Assembly (NCBI RefSeq): GCF_013116745.1
Contig: NZ_JABFOE010000012.1
Coordinates: 1-64,000, forward strand
Length of the DNA stretch: 64,000 bases
Direction of reading: 5' to 3'
From: Arthrobacter sp. 260
GTDB lineage: Bacteria; Actinomycetota; Actinomycetes; Actinomycetales; Micrococcaceae
Each line of letters starts with the position of its first letter. Position 1 is the stretch's first letter. Shown here one piece after another: positions 16,888 to 24,871 of this stretch. A program made the position numbers and the translations under genes. The notes under the pieces are model-generated. The model was given only the letters and a program-made list of their open reading frames with translations, was not told where the DNA came from and searched no databases.

Positions 16888-17730
16888 TTAGTTGTTCGCG
16901 GTTTCTAAGGTGATGGGAGCAGGGGGCCAGGTCGAGCCGTCCAGCAACGTGCGATCTCCCAGGACTTGATCTAGTTGTAGGGTGCGCTCGACCCATGGGT
17001 TGCTGGGACAGTCGGCGCCACCCTGGATTAGTTGGGACGTCCAGTAGACGGTGACTTCGTCCTCGGTTTCAAGAACGACGGGTTCGGTTGCCAAGAAGGG
17101 GGCGGGATCCCTAGCGCCCGTGCAGTCGGCCTCAGAGACCCGCAGATTCACGGTCTTATCTTCCGGGGTCGAGGTGTCGGGGGAGAGAGCTAACGTCGCC
17201 CACATATCTCCCTCGGTTAGGGCTGGTCGGGCACTGCAACTAGATTGCCAGCTTGTGGCACGCAATTGCTCGCCCTGACGTCCCAGGACGACGTACCAAT
17301 CAGTCTCAAGGGAGAAGTCAGCCGAGTTGCTTGGGGAAATCAGGAGGCCAAGGGACCTCTCGGCGGTAGCGTCGTCCATCCACAATACGGCCCGATTAAC
17401 CTCTTCGACGTCGGCTTGCTGCAATGGCATTGGGGCGTCGATACCACCCACTTCTTTTAGGTCGGCCAAAGCAGTGAAAATTGCTTCGGTTTCCTGGGGA
17501 TCGACTTGGATCCCCCCGCTGGCAACCGTGTCAGCAGGGAAGGGCAAGCCGTCGCTGCAAGTAACCATGACGCCACCGTCTGGCGCTTGCCACGGCTGCG
17601 CGCCAGGGGTGCTTTGCGGAGGTGGTGTCGCGTCTCCACCTTTATCTTGGGTCGCGCCTGTCATGCCGCAACCAGATAGCGGAGTGGCAAGGGCGAGGAT
17701 CACCAACGTGCTGAGGGTTAGCCTGCGCAT
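16888..17730 (-). CDS. secreted lipoprotein of unknown function
   Basis: A 280-residue protein with a signal peptide and lipobox: MRRLTLSTLVILALATPLSGC, with the lipidated Cys at residue 21. A Gly/Pro/Gln-rich linker follows, then a domain with several Cys (CSDGLPF, SSCSARP, DCTGARD, DCPSNP) that may form disulphides outside the membrane. No known family recognised. The start at 17730 is chosen because it gives a compact signal peptide; ATGs at 17739 and 17754 are alternatives. It is flanked on both sides by copies of the 25-bp repeat. Confidence 0.6.
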   Translation of the reverse strand: MRRLTLSTLVILALATPLSGCGMTGATQDKGGDATPPPQSTPGAQPWQAPDGGVMVTCSDGLPFPADTVASGGIQVDPQETEAIFTALADLKEVGGIDAPMPLQQADVEEVNRAVLWMDDATAERSLGLLISPSNSADFSLETDWYVVLGRQGEQLRATSWQSSCSARPALTEGDMWATLALSPDTSTPEDKTVNLRVSEADCTGARDPAPFLATEPVVLETEDEVTVYWTSQLIQGGADCPSNPWVERTLQLDQVLGDRTLLDGSTWPPAPITLETANN

Positions 17731-17909
17731 GTTATCCATCCCATTAGCCATCACGGACGCCGTTCCAATGCTCTGAGTCTGACAGAGGTTCCGCGCGAAT
17801 TCGAGGGGCGTGCACGAGAGGCTCCGCTCGCCGCCCCGCAGAAGACCGTGGGGCGGTAGCTGCAGAAGTACCGAAGACCGAATCGGCGAACGGCACCGGG
17901 AGCCCGGGT

Positions 17910-17934
17910 GACGTAATAGACCGCTATCGGCGTC
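17910..17934 (+). repeat. 25-bp dispersed repeat, copy D
   Basis: GACGTAATAGACCG then CTATCGGCGTC; the most diverged copy, same orientation as the others. Located between the lipoprotein gene and the unknown gene ending at 18004. Confidence 0.65.
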
Positions 17935-18003
17935 TCGATGAGGCTAGGGAAGCTTCAGCCCAAGCACCTAAGGCGCGGATATTCACCAGGATATGTTGCA
18001 CAT

Positions 18004-18825
18004 TCAGAACTCTTGATGCTCAAGCTCGCTGAAAAGCGCTTCGGTTAGGTCGCGGAGGGCCTGGTTTGCGTAGGGAACGAAGGGTGCGTCGTAGACCCAA
18101 TCGGCGTCTGTTGGAAAAGGGAACGTGACTAATTCGGCCCCCTTCGGGATCCCACCGGAGTTGCTTTTGTAACCGTAAAAAAGAATGCGGAGGCCGCGCC
18201 CGTCCTCGGTGCGAAAGCTGAGCCAGTTCGACACCGCGTCTCCAGCTGGATGATCGAGGTGAGTCCGATACAACCGGGCCAGTTCGAGCAGCTCACACGC
18301 AGCTTTTGTATCCGGGTATTTACCTGCGACTGCGTCCAGGAATTTCTTCATACTTCGAACTTTCAAGTCCCCATAGACTGTCTGAAATCTGACGGTTACT
18401 GCCGCAAGAGTTGACAGCGTTTTATAGAGACCCTGGAAGTAGCTTTCGTAGAGATCGAACACTTCATGCTGATGGTGAGCGGGCGGTATGCTTCGCATCG
18501 TCATGGTCGTGAAAAATCCGGCGGTGTTGGCAAGCTGCTCGCTCTTCAGCGTCAGTCGCCCCACTGCTTCGACATAGTTGGCGATAGCTCGGGTGCGTCC
18601 ATAATCCATCCCCGGTAGCGGGTACAAACGGTCAGCCCAGTTATTTATGAATTGCACGCTAAGCAGGCGCGGCGGAACGACTACTTTTTCTACCAGGGTT
18701 GGGTTCATTTCTAGCAAGGTGTTCCTTTCGGCGAAATTAGATGGCATGGATATTATCCAGACTCGGTGCTCATCAACAGCATCACACAAACCTGCAGAAG
18801 TACCGTTTAAGATTGAGACGGTCAA
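18004..18825 (-). CDS. unknown protein in defence-like island
   Basis: A 273-residue soluble protein that I do not recognise. The middle is helical (RTRAIANYVEAVGRLTLKSEQLANTAGFF; YESYFQGLYKTLSTLAAVTVRFQ), the C-terminal third has mixed strands (GLRILFYGYKSNSGGIPKG). No signal peptide or membrane segment. It is divergent from the membrane-anchored HNH nuclease gene with an 81-bp shared gap, so they may be co-regulated, but the link is only positional. Rarer codons and lower GC than the mer genes suggest a different origin. Confidence 0.5.
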   Translation of the reverse strand: MTVSILNGTSAGLCDAVDEHRVWIISMPSNFAERNTLLEMNPTLVEKVVVPPRLLSVQFINNWADRLYPLPGMDYGRTRAIANYVEAVGRLTLKSEQLANTAGFFTTMTMRSIPPAHHQHEVFDLYESYFQGLYKTLSTLAAVTVRFQTVYGDLKVRSMKKFLDAVAGKYPDTKAACELLELARLYRTHLDHPAGDAVSNWLSFRTEDGRGLRILFYGYKSNSGGIPKGAELVTFPFPTDADWVYDAPFVPYANQALRDLTEALFSELEHQEF

Positions 18826-18906
18826 ATTATCCTGTCGCTCGTAGGAAAGTCAGAGGTATCTGGCAAGATCAGAGAGTCTCCCTTCGCGCCGTCTGAAAGA
18901 GCACAT

Positions 18907-19905
18907 ATGCCGAAACCACTGTTCATCGCGCTCCTCCTTGTGTTGCCGATCATTTTGGCCGTGGCGACACAGAGCGGTTGGGTGCTGATTCTTACGGTTG
19001 CACTGCTCCTTATTGCTAATCCAATCATTCGCACGATCCGCAAGGCTCGCTACTTCCGATCAGAGCAGTTCCAGGACCTGAAACAGGAGATTGCGTCGGT
19101 CGTCAAGGAGCACAACGAAGTCGTGAATTACGTCGCTGAGATCAGGTCCGAGGGGGCATTCGAGCTCGGAGCGTCGTCCACTGGCCAATTTGCGCATCTC
19201 GCCACGTTCGAAAACACCTCGGCGTGGAACAATCGGCGCGATCGCAACGTAGCGGAATACGCTCCGCACGTGCACAACGCCTCTCTTCAAATCGTTCGGA
19301 ACGCCAGCCAGGATCCCATCAAGTACCTGATGAAGTACTTCGGGATTAAGGCTGATCAGACGACTCTGATGGACGTTCAGCGCGTTGCCAACGACATCGC
19401 TCGTCTCGAAGAAGCTGTCGGTAACGTCAGAAGTCGCGAAGCCGCCATCACAGCCAAGATCGCTCCACCGGCATTCATTATGGAGCACTATGCGGGGGAG
19501 TTCTGGAACCAGATCGGGGCGCACCTGTCGCCTATCCAGGTTCCCTATCCGCTCTATAAGTTTCAGTACACATCGGCGGGCGGGAACACCAGTCAGGAGC
19601 TGAAGGTTGACTTGAACACGCCCACGCTCGAGGCGCTGTCGGAGATCCTCGTCGAGAAGATTCGATGGGCAAAATCTGCTGCCGGCCAGCGTGCACTCAT
19701 GACAGCGCGGCTCCGGAGCTACATCAAGGAGCGGGACCACTTCACCTGTCAGCAGTGCGGCATCTCGACCGCGGAAGCACCCTATTTGCTGCTAGAAATC
19801 GATCACATCATGCCTGTGTCGAGGGGCGGTCTGAGCACCCCGGAGAACCTGCAGACTCTGTGCTGGCGTTGCAACCGAAGCAAAGGAGCAAAGGTCATCG
19901 CCTGA
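18907..19905 (+). CDS. membrane-anchored HNH endonuclease
   Basis: A 332-residue protein. Residues 5-42 form one long or two closely spaced hydrophobic helices, followed by a long helical, coiled-coil-like region (QDLKQEIASVVKEHNEVVNYVAEI; about 55-190). The last 75 residues are a canonical HNH nuclease: RDHFTCQQCGIS (first CxxC), LEIDHIMPVSRGG (catalytic His region), then ENLQTLCWRCNRSKGAK (Asn and second CxxC). Predicted inner-membrane DNase. Membrane-tethered nucleases occur in phage-defence systems where DNA is attacked on entry or cells are killed; that role is inference here. Start ATG with AAAGAG upstream; divergent from an unknown gene. Confidence 0.8.
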   Translation: MPKPLFIALLLVLPIILAVATQSGWVLILTVALLLIANPIIRTIRKARYFRSEQFQDLKQEIASVVKEHNEVVNYVAEIRSEGAFELGASSTGQFAHLATFENTSAWNNRRDRNVAEYAPHVHNASLQIVRNASQDPIKYLMKYFGIKADQTTLMDVQRVANDIARLEEAVGNVRSREAAITAKIAPPAFIMEHYAGEFWNQIGAHLSPIQVPYPLYKFQYTSAGGNTSQELKVDLNTPTLEALSEILVEKIRWAKSAAGQRALMTARLRSYIKERDHFTCQQCGISTAEAPYLLLEIDHIMPVSRGGLSTPENLQTLCWRCNRSKGAKVIA

Positions 19906-20004
19906 CCCAGAACAAATTCAGAGTGGTCTGAAGCGCACCTAGTCTTTTACTAGTTCTCGGATGATCCCGCTGTATCGTCAGTGGTGGGCAGAGGAATAGT
20001 TCGA

Positions 20005-20856
20005 CTAGTCCCGAGCATTCCCGTTCTTGCTCATCCGCTTCATGAAATCGGCGAATGATCCGGGATCAGAGTAGGGCAGGATCGTCCAGTGCAAATCTTC
20101 AGCTGAGTCGATCAGGCTGAGATCTGCACAGTCCTGCTGCCGAGTGTGATCTTCGATCAGATGCATCTGGATTACTTTCGCCGCATGCTGAATGTCCTCA
20201 GCTACGCCATCAGCGGGAATATTCAGGGGTGATGTGACAACATCACCTGCTCTATCGACGTAGAAGCCTGCTTGCTTGTCCAGATTCCGCCGCCTTGCGG
20301 TCGATTCGAAGGTGGCCAAATCTGGAAGTTGGTAATACTCCACTCGTCGTCTTTGATCCCAGAACCCACCGAGGCGTGACGCGAACTGCTCGGCCACTTG
20401 CAACTTTTCAGCATGTGGTCGGCGTGTAGTGCGTAGTCCTTCAGGTACTCGAACTTTTCCCCCTGGCGTGGGCGTTTGCCCGAAGAGCCCTAGAGGCGCG
20501 GTCCACTCCCTCTCCGAGGTCTCGTAAAGCCAACGTGCTTTTGCAAGCTCCTCGATCGCCAGGACGACGAGCGACTGAGATCTGCCCGGGCTTTGGTGCC
20601 CAGCAAGGAGGGCGGCGTCCTCAATCAACGCCACTGCATTCGCCATTAGCGATTTCCACCACCGGCGCGCAAACTCTGCGCCGATGTACTCGATTTCAGG
20701 CTTTTCCATGTACTGATTATCGCGTGAGGTGCTGACAACCGAGTCAAGCCCTGGTCGTTCCGCTGGCCCCAAAGGTTCGAAGAAGACGACCAATATGTAG
20801 TCGGCTGGCCTCAAATGTAGGCCGCGAGGCACCCATACGTAATAGGAATCGGACAT
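20005..20856 (-). CDS. AbiV-like abortive infection protein
   Basis: A 283-residue protein. Residues 60-110 fit the AbiV signature: FARRWWKSLMANAVALIEDAALL followed by SLVVLAIEELAKARWLYE, the paired helices with the conserved acidic EE-x-x-KA pattern. AbiV of Lactococcus blocks phage translation through a phage partner. The first 49 residues (MSDSYYVWVPRGLHLRPADY...) form an extra N-terminal segment not expected in AbiV; an ATG at 20709 would remove it. The C-terminal half is unassigned. It converges with the HNH gene (100 bp) and is divergent from the zinc-ribbon/CHAT pair. Confidence 0.65.
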   Translation of the reverse strand: MSDSYYVWVPRGLHLRPADYILVVFFEPLGPAERPGLDSVVSTSRDNQYMEKPEIEYIGAEFARRWWKSLMANAVALIEDAALLAGHQSPGRSQSLVVLAIEELAKARWLYETSEREWTAPLGLFGQTPTPGGKVRVPEGLRTTRRPHAEKLQVAEQFASRLGGFWDQRRRVEYYQLPDLATFESTARRRNLDKQAGFYVDRAGDVVTSPLNIPADGVAEDIQHAAKVIQMHLIEDHTRQQDCADLSLIDSAEDLHWTILPYSDPGSFADFMKRMSKNGNARD

Positions 20857-21021
20857 TCCCAGCGGTGGCTCTAGGTTCCAGAACTGACTTCGTGGACGCT
20901 TATTGGTGCCGGAGCGAATCGAAGGGAACGTTCAGTAGCTCTTTCAGGTTTGAATGTCAGTGGGCCGTTCTACTCTGGCTAAAGACCAGCCTTTCGAGCT
21001 GGTTCCAAACGAAGGAACACC

Positions 21022-21141
21022 ATGGCACACTCAGTTCCCACCATCACTTGCCCTCACTGCCGCCACACCTTTGTCGGCGTGAAAGTAAAGACGCACGGCC
21101 TTATTCGGTGCAGTAAGTGTGGAAAGACAATCAGGATCTGA
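21022..21141 (+). CDS. 39-residue zinc-ribbon mini-protein
   Basis: A tiny gene with an excellent Shine-Dalgarno (GAAGGA, five bases before ATG). The product has two CxxC knuckles, CPHC at residues 10-13 and CSKC at 30-33, separated by 16 residues (HTFVGVKVKTHGLIR), a textbook zinc ribbon with little else. It is 108 bp upstream of the CHAT gene on the same strand and probably in its operon. Possible roles are a nucleic-acid or protein sensor, or a substrate for the protease; both are guesses. Confidence 0.75.
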   Translation: MAHSVPTITCPHCRHTFVGVKVKTHGLIRCSKCGKTIRI

Positions 21142-21249
21142 TCAAAAGCACCTTAAATCGCAGCCACAGGAGCACCGTCGACGTACCCCTTGGTAGGAAG
21201 CTGGCTGTAACTGTTTCGGTCAAACTCTGCCCAACCATCAGGAGAACTT

Positions 21250-22320
21250 ATGAGTGCTAATCAATATAGGGGCCAACTTGAACGCAAGCGTCGGCAGCGC
21301 TCGGAGGCTGAAACGAAAGCCGGGAATTACCGATCGAAAGAGTCTCAGAAGCGGAGCGACGCCACGAAAGCCCGTCAGGCTGTGAGTAAGGCCAATAGTT
21401 TGAATACGGCTCAGAGCAAGTCACGTGAAGCAGAACGGCGGGACAAGGAAGCAGAGACAGCTGGCAAAGAAGCCGGACGGTGGCAAACCAGGGCCTCGGC
21501 ATACATGAAGGAAGAGATTTCTCTTCAAAAGAAACTGGCGCAAGCCGAACGCTCCGAGAGTGACTCCGCCGAACGAAAGCAGAAGCGTGAGCAGCAGCAG
21601 ATAGACCGACGTGCTGCAGCCGAACGCGTGGCCCTTGAGACGCGGGTCGCCAATGCGGAGGCGACAGTTATTAAGGCGTCCCGCCCACTTCCCGCACCAA
21701 AACCCGAAAAGTTACGAGTCCTAATTCTTGGTGCGTCCTCTGAAGGAGATCTGCGGGTAGGCCGGGAACAAAAGCGAATTCGTGCCGCCGTTGAATCAGC
21801 CTTGCATCGAGATCAAATTGATTTGGATGTGCGGCCAGCAGCTACGACGGCAGACCTGCTCGACGGAATCACTAAGTTCCGCCCTCATGTAGTGCACTTC
21901 TCAGGTCACAGCAATCAGGACCTCATTGTCTTCGAGGACGAGGGCGATGCACCACATAGCGGCGTTATAGTCACCGCTCGTGCCTTCGCAAACGCGGTCC
22001 AGGCGACCGACACCCCACCCCAGCTTGTTGTATTGAACTCCTGTAACTCCGCTTCGCAGATCGAAGATCTCGTGAGCGTCGTGACACCATTCGCTATTGG
22101 GATGGCGGACTCTATCGATGACGTTGATGCGATTAACTACGCCGCATGGTTCTACGCCGCTATTGCAAACGGACAGTCCATCAATGCTGCGCATCTGGCA
22201 GGGCGGGCAGCACTGGAACTCGCGGGCTTAGACAGCGCAACTTTACCCACCCTTGCCGCCGCCGACGACGCCGATGCGTCGTCGGCTATCTTGGTACAGC
22301 CCGTCGACGACACACGCTGA
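21250..22320 (+). CDS. CHAT-domain caspase-like protease with N-terminal coiled coil
   Basis: A 356-residue protein. Residues 1-145 are a highly charged coiled coil (Lys/Glu/Gln/Arg rich), probably oligomeric. Residues 153-340 form a CHAT caspase-like protease: the first strand KLRVLILGASSEGD, the catalytic His in VVHFSGHS (H220), and the catalytic Cys in LVVLNSCNS (C265). CHAT proteases act in defence and regulated-death systems, cutting partner proteins after activation. The ATG has CAGGAG upstream. Its likely operon partner is the 39-residue zinc ribbon. What it cuts and what activates it cannot be told from the sequence. Confidence 0.85.
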   Translation: MSANQYRGQLERKRRQRSEAETKAGNYRSKESQKRSDATKARQAVSKANSLNTAQSKSREAERRDKEAETAGKEAGRWQTRASAYMKEEISLQKKLAQAERSESDSAERKQKREQQQIDRRAAAERVALETRVANAEATVIKASRPLPAPKPEKLRVLILGASSEGDLRVGREQKRIRAAVESALHRDQIDLDVRPAATTADLLDGITKFRPHVVHFSGHSNQDLIVFEDEGDAPHSGVIVTARAFANAVQATDTPPQLVVLNSCNSASQIEDLVSVVTPFAIGMADSIDDVDAINYAAWFYAAIANGQSINAAHLAGRAALELAGLDSATLPTLAAADDADASSAILVQPVDDTR

Positions 22321-22407
22321 CCATCCGGCGCAGGGTTCGAGGTTGGAAACACTCATGATGTCGATCGCAGACCAAGTTTGGTGGTCAAACTTGTGATGAC
22401 CTTTTGC

Positions 22408-22980
22408 TCATGGGGTTCGTTGGACGATGCGGTAGACCGTGGATCTGGCGATTTTGAAGAGTTCGGCGATTTCGGTGGTGGTGTGTTGTCCTCCCTTATA
22501 TAGGGAGATGAGGTGTGCTTCTTGGGACTTGGTGAGTTTGGGTTTTTTGCCGCGGAGTCGGCCTTTGGCTTTGGCGACTTGCATGCCTTCGCGGGTGCGG
22601 GCGCGGATGAGGTCTGATTCGAATTCGGCGACCATGGCGAGGACGTTGAAGAGGAGCCGGCCGACGGGGTCGGTGGGGTCGTGGACGGATCCGCCGATGC
22701 TGAGTTTCACGTTTCGTTTGGTGAGGTCTTCGATGATGTCGCGGGCATCGGGGAGCGATCGGGCTAACCTGTCGAGTTTCGTGATGACGAGGGTGTCGCC
22801 GGCTCTGCAGGCGGCGAGGGCTTCTCGGAGTCCTGGTCGTTCGCGGTTGGTGCCGGTGAGTCCGTGGTCGACGTAGATCCGGTCTTCGGGGACATTGAGT
22901 GCGGCGAGCCCGTTGCGTTGGGCGGTGAGGTCTTGTTCGTTGGTGGAGACGCGTGCGTATCCAATGATGTGTCCGGCCAT
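22408..22980 (-). CDS. serine recombinase, resolvase/invertase family
   Basis: A 190-residue small serine recombinase. The N-terminal catalytic domain starts IIGYARVST with the nucleophilic Ser and includes VITKLDRLARSLPDAR and LFNVLAMVAEFESDLIRART; the C-terminal helix-turn-helix is TTTEIAELFKIARSTVYRI. It resolves cointegrates or inverts DNA by cutting at a short res site, which may lie in 22981-23070. The ATG at 22980 is the family start. It sits directly outside the left end of the mer transposon, and only about 40 percent of its residues match the resolvase inside that element by eye, so it belongs to another, probably decayed, mobile element. Confidence 0.9.
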   Translation of the reverse strand: MAGHIIGYARVSTNEQDLTAQRNGLAALNVPEDRIYVDHGLTGTNRERPGLREALAACRAGDTLVITKLDRLARSLPDARDIIEDLTKRNVKLSIGGSVHDPTDPVGRLLFNVLAMVAEFESDLIRARTREGMQVAKAKGRLRGKKPKLTKSQEAHLISLYKGGQHTTTEIAELFKIARSTVYRIVQRTP

Positions 22981-23071
22981 AGGGTCCACTGTAGCGCTAG
23001 AGCCACCCAAGCGAGACAGTTTTACGGGCGGGGTAAACGCGAACGTCCCAAGCCAGGTTTCATATGGGTGT

Positions 23072-23096
23072 TGTCAGTTTCAGAAGACGTCTGCAC
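23072..23096 (+). repeat. left terminal inverted repeat of the mer element
   Basis: TGTCAGTTTCAGAAGACG then TCTGCAC; 25 bp. It matches the terminal repeats of Tn402/Tn5053 elements and the integron IRi/IRt ends as I recall them. A 19-bp partial repeat follows at 23101-23119 (TGTCAGAAGTCGTGTGCAC), as expected for a TniA-binding array. Confidence 0.85.
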
Positions 23097-23172
23097 GGAA
23101 TGTCAGAAGTCGTGTGCACTGCTCGCCGATGCGGATGTGTCCCGTCAGGCAGACATTCGGTGAAGGGCAGGG

Positions 23173-24615
23173 TCAGGAAGCGCAGCAGGAGAGTTTGGAG
23201 ACATCCGTTGTATAGGACTGGGCGGCGATCTTGATCCCTTCGGCCATCGTCAGGTAGGGGCTCCAGAGGTTCGCGACCTGGTCCACGGTCATCCCGGCTT
23301 CCAGTATGTAGACGCCGGCGGCGGCGAGGTCTCCGGCGTCCTTGGCGACGGCGGTGATACCGACAATCCGTCTGGTCTCGGCGTCTGCGACGATCTTGAT
23401 GAAGCCGCGGGTGTCCCTGTTCACCAAGGCCCGAGGCACGTACTCCAGGGGCAGGACCCGGCATTCGCACCGGATGCCGGCTTCGTTGGCTTCCTTGTCC
23501 GTCATTCCAACCGCGGCCAGAGCGGGGCTGGTGAAGGTGACCCGGGGAAGGTGCCGGTAGTCGACCTCGCGGCCGGCGTTGTTGAACGCGTTCTCCACCA
23601 TCAGGGATCCGTGGGATGCTGCGACGTAGACGAATTCGCGGTGTCCGGTCACGTCCCCAGCGGCCCAGATCCGTCCATTGGAGCTGCCCAGCTGGTTATC
23701 GACCAGGATCTCGCCGCCATCTCCGGTCTTGACGCCGACCCCGGACAGGTTCAGCCCTTCCGTGACCGGCCGGCGTCCCGTGGCGACCAGCACCCTCGTG
23801 GCTCGGAATTCCTCCTGCCCGCCAGAGATGGTCGCGGTCGCGATGATCTCGCCTGTGGCCGGGTCCGTGCGCACGGAGGACACGGCCGCCCGGCGGACGA
23901 CGCGGATCCCTTCGTCGGCGAAGATACCCATAAGGGCCCGGGAGGCCTCGGGTTCCTCCGCGGAGGCCAGGCGGGAGCGGACCAGGATGGTGACCTTGGA
24001 CCCCAGACGGGCGAAGAGCTGGGCCTGTTCCAGGGCCACGTACCCGCCGCCGATGACCAGCAGAGACTCGGGGACCTCCTGGAGTTCCATCGCGGTGGTG
24101 GAGGTCAGGTATTCCGTGTCCGCCAGACCCTCGATCGGTGGCACCCATGGAGCGGAGCCGGTGGCCACCAGATAGTGCGCGGCCCTCACGGATTCCCGGG
24201 CACCGTCGCCTCCGGTGATTTCCAGGACGGGATCGTCCTGGGTGCCGGCGAAGACGGCATTGCCCTGGCGCAGCTCCCAGCCGTAGTCCGCGATCAGGTC
24301 CACGTACTTATCCGAACGCATCGTCTCCACCAGGAAACGTTTCCCGCCGATCAGCCCGGCCATGTCCACTTCCCCAGCTGAGGTGCTGATGCCGGGGAAC
24401 CTGCCGGAAGCGTCCAGGGCAACATGCCTGGCCTCGGCCGCAGCTAGGAGCGCTTTGGAGGGAATGCAGCCCGTGTTCACACAGGTCCCGCCGACGGTGG
24501 AACGCTCAATCATCAGGACGCGTTTGCCAAGGTTGGTCGCCCGGATCGCCGCCGCGAACGCTGCGCCTCCAGAACCGATGACGGCCAGATCAAAATCAGG
24601 TGTTGGTTCAGACAT
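23173..24615 (-). CDS. merA: mercury(II) reductase
   Basis: Flavin enzyme that reduces Hg(II) to volatile Hg(0) with NADPH in the cytoplasm. The 480-residue protein has the N-terminal FAD motif DLAVIGSGGAAFAAAIRA, the redox-active disulphide GGTCVNTGC (C45, C50), the NADPH-binding LLVIGGGYVALEQAQ, a second FAD motif VWAAGDVTG-like (IWAAGDVTG), and the C-terminal vicinal pair CCAS (C477, C478) that delivers Hg and separates MerA from lipoamide dehydrogenase. The N-terminal HMA domain of many MerA proteins is absent, as is common in actinobacteria. ATG 24615 is preceded by GGAGG. Expression is likely from a MerR-type promoter at 24697-24721. Confidence 0.95.
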   Translation of the reverse strand: MSEPTPDFDLAVIGSGGAAFAAAIRATNLGKRVLMIERSTVGGTCVNTGCIPSKALLAAAEARHVALDASGRFPGISTSAGEVDMAGLIGGKRFLVETMRSDKYVDLIADYGWELRQGNAVFAGTQDDPVLEITGGDGARESVRAAHYLVATGSAPWVPPIEGLADTEYLTSTTAMELQEVPESLLVIGGGYVALEQAQLFARLGSKVTILVRSRLASAEEPEASRALMGIFADEGIRVVRRAAVSSVRTDPATGEIIATATISGGQEEFRATRVLVATGRRPVTEGLNLSGVGVKTGDGGEILVDNQLGSSNGRIWAAGDVTGHREFVYVAASHGSLMVENAFNNAGREVDYRHLPRVTFTSPALAAVGMTDKEANEAGIRCECRVLPLEYVPRALVNRDTRGFIKIVADAETRRIVGITAVAKDAGDLAAAGVYILEAGMTVDQVANLWSPYLTMAEGIKIAAQSYTTDVSKLSCCAS

Positions 24616-24690
24616 GAAATCCTCCAAAGTCGTACAACAGCGCCGTTCTGAACTACCCGTAACGGTGCCTCGTGCATGGTTCTGCCCCCA

Positions 24691-24721
24691 GTCTGCACCT
24701 TCCACCATGGGGGAAGGTCAA
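24691..24721 (-). promoter_or_regulatory. MerR-type promoter/operator for merA
   Basis: On the minus strand a -35 TTGACC (24721-24716) is followed by a dyad ACCTTCC-N8-GGAAGGT within a stretched spacer (about 19-20 bp) to a weak -10 (CAGACT). Overlong spacing with a dyad inside is the hallmark of MerR-activated promoters. The arm sequence resembles CueR-type operators. Confidence 0.65.
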
Positions 24722-24820
24722 GAAACCCATCGCGCCCCTGGTCTGGGCCCCGAACCGCGGAGCCCCGAAGATGTGGTTTCCCCGCTCCGGGTTGCAGAAC
24801 CGGCTTCCAATAGCACTTCT

Positions 24821-24846
24821 TTACCTTCCACTAAACTGGAAGGTAA
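24821..24846 (+). promoter_or_regulatory. MerR-type operator before the merR gene
   Basis: Perfect dyad with 10-base arms TTACCTTCCA and TGGAAGGTAA around CTAAAC, 25 bp before the MerR start. The inner ACCTTCC/GGAAGGT arms match those of the merA operator, so the regulator probably controls both its own gene and merA. Confidence 0.7.
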
Positions 24847-24871
24847 GGGGAAGCCCCGGGATAAGAGGTAC

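Noticed and set aside
23551-24381. 276-codon plus-strand frame opposite merA
   Set aside because: Lies wholly antisense to the well-supported merA gene; a high-GC shadow frame.
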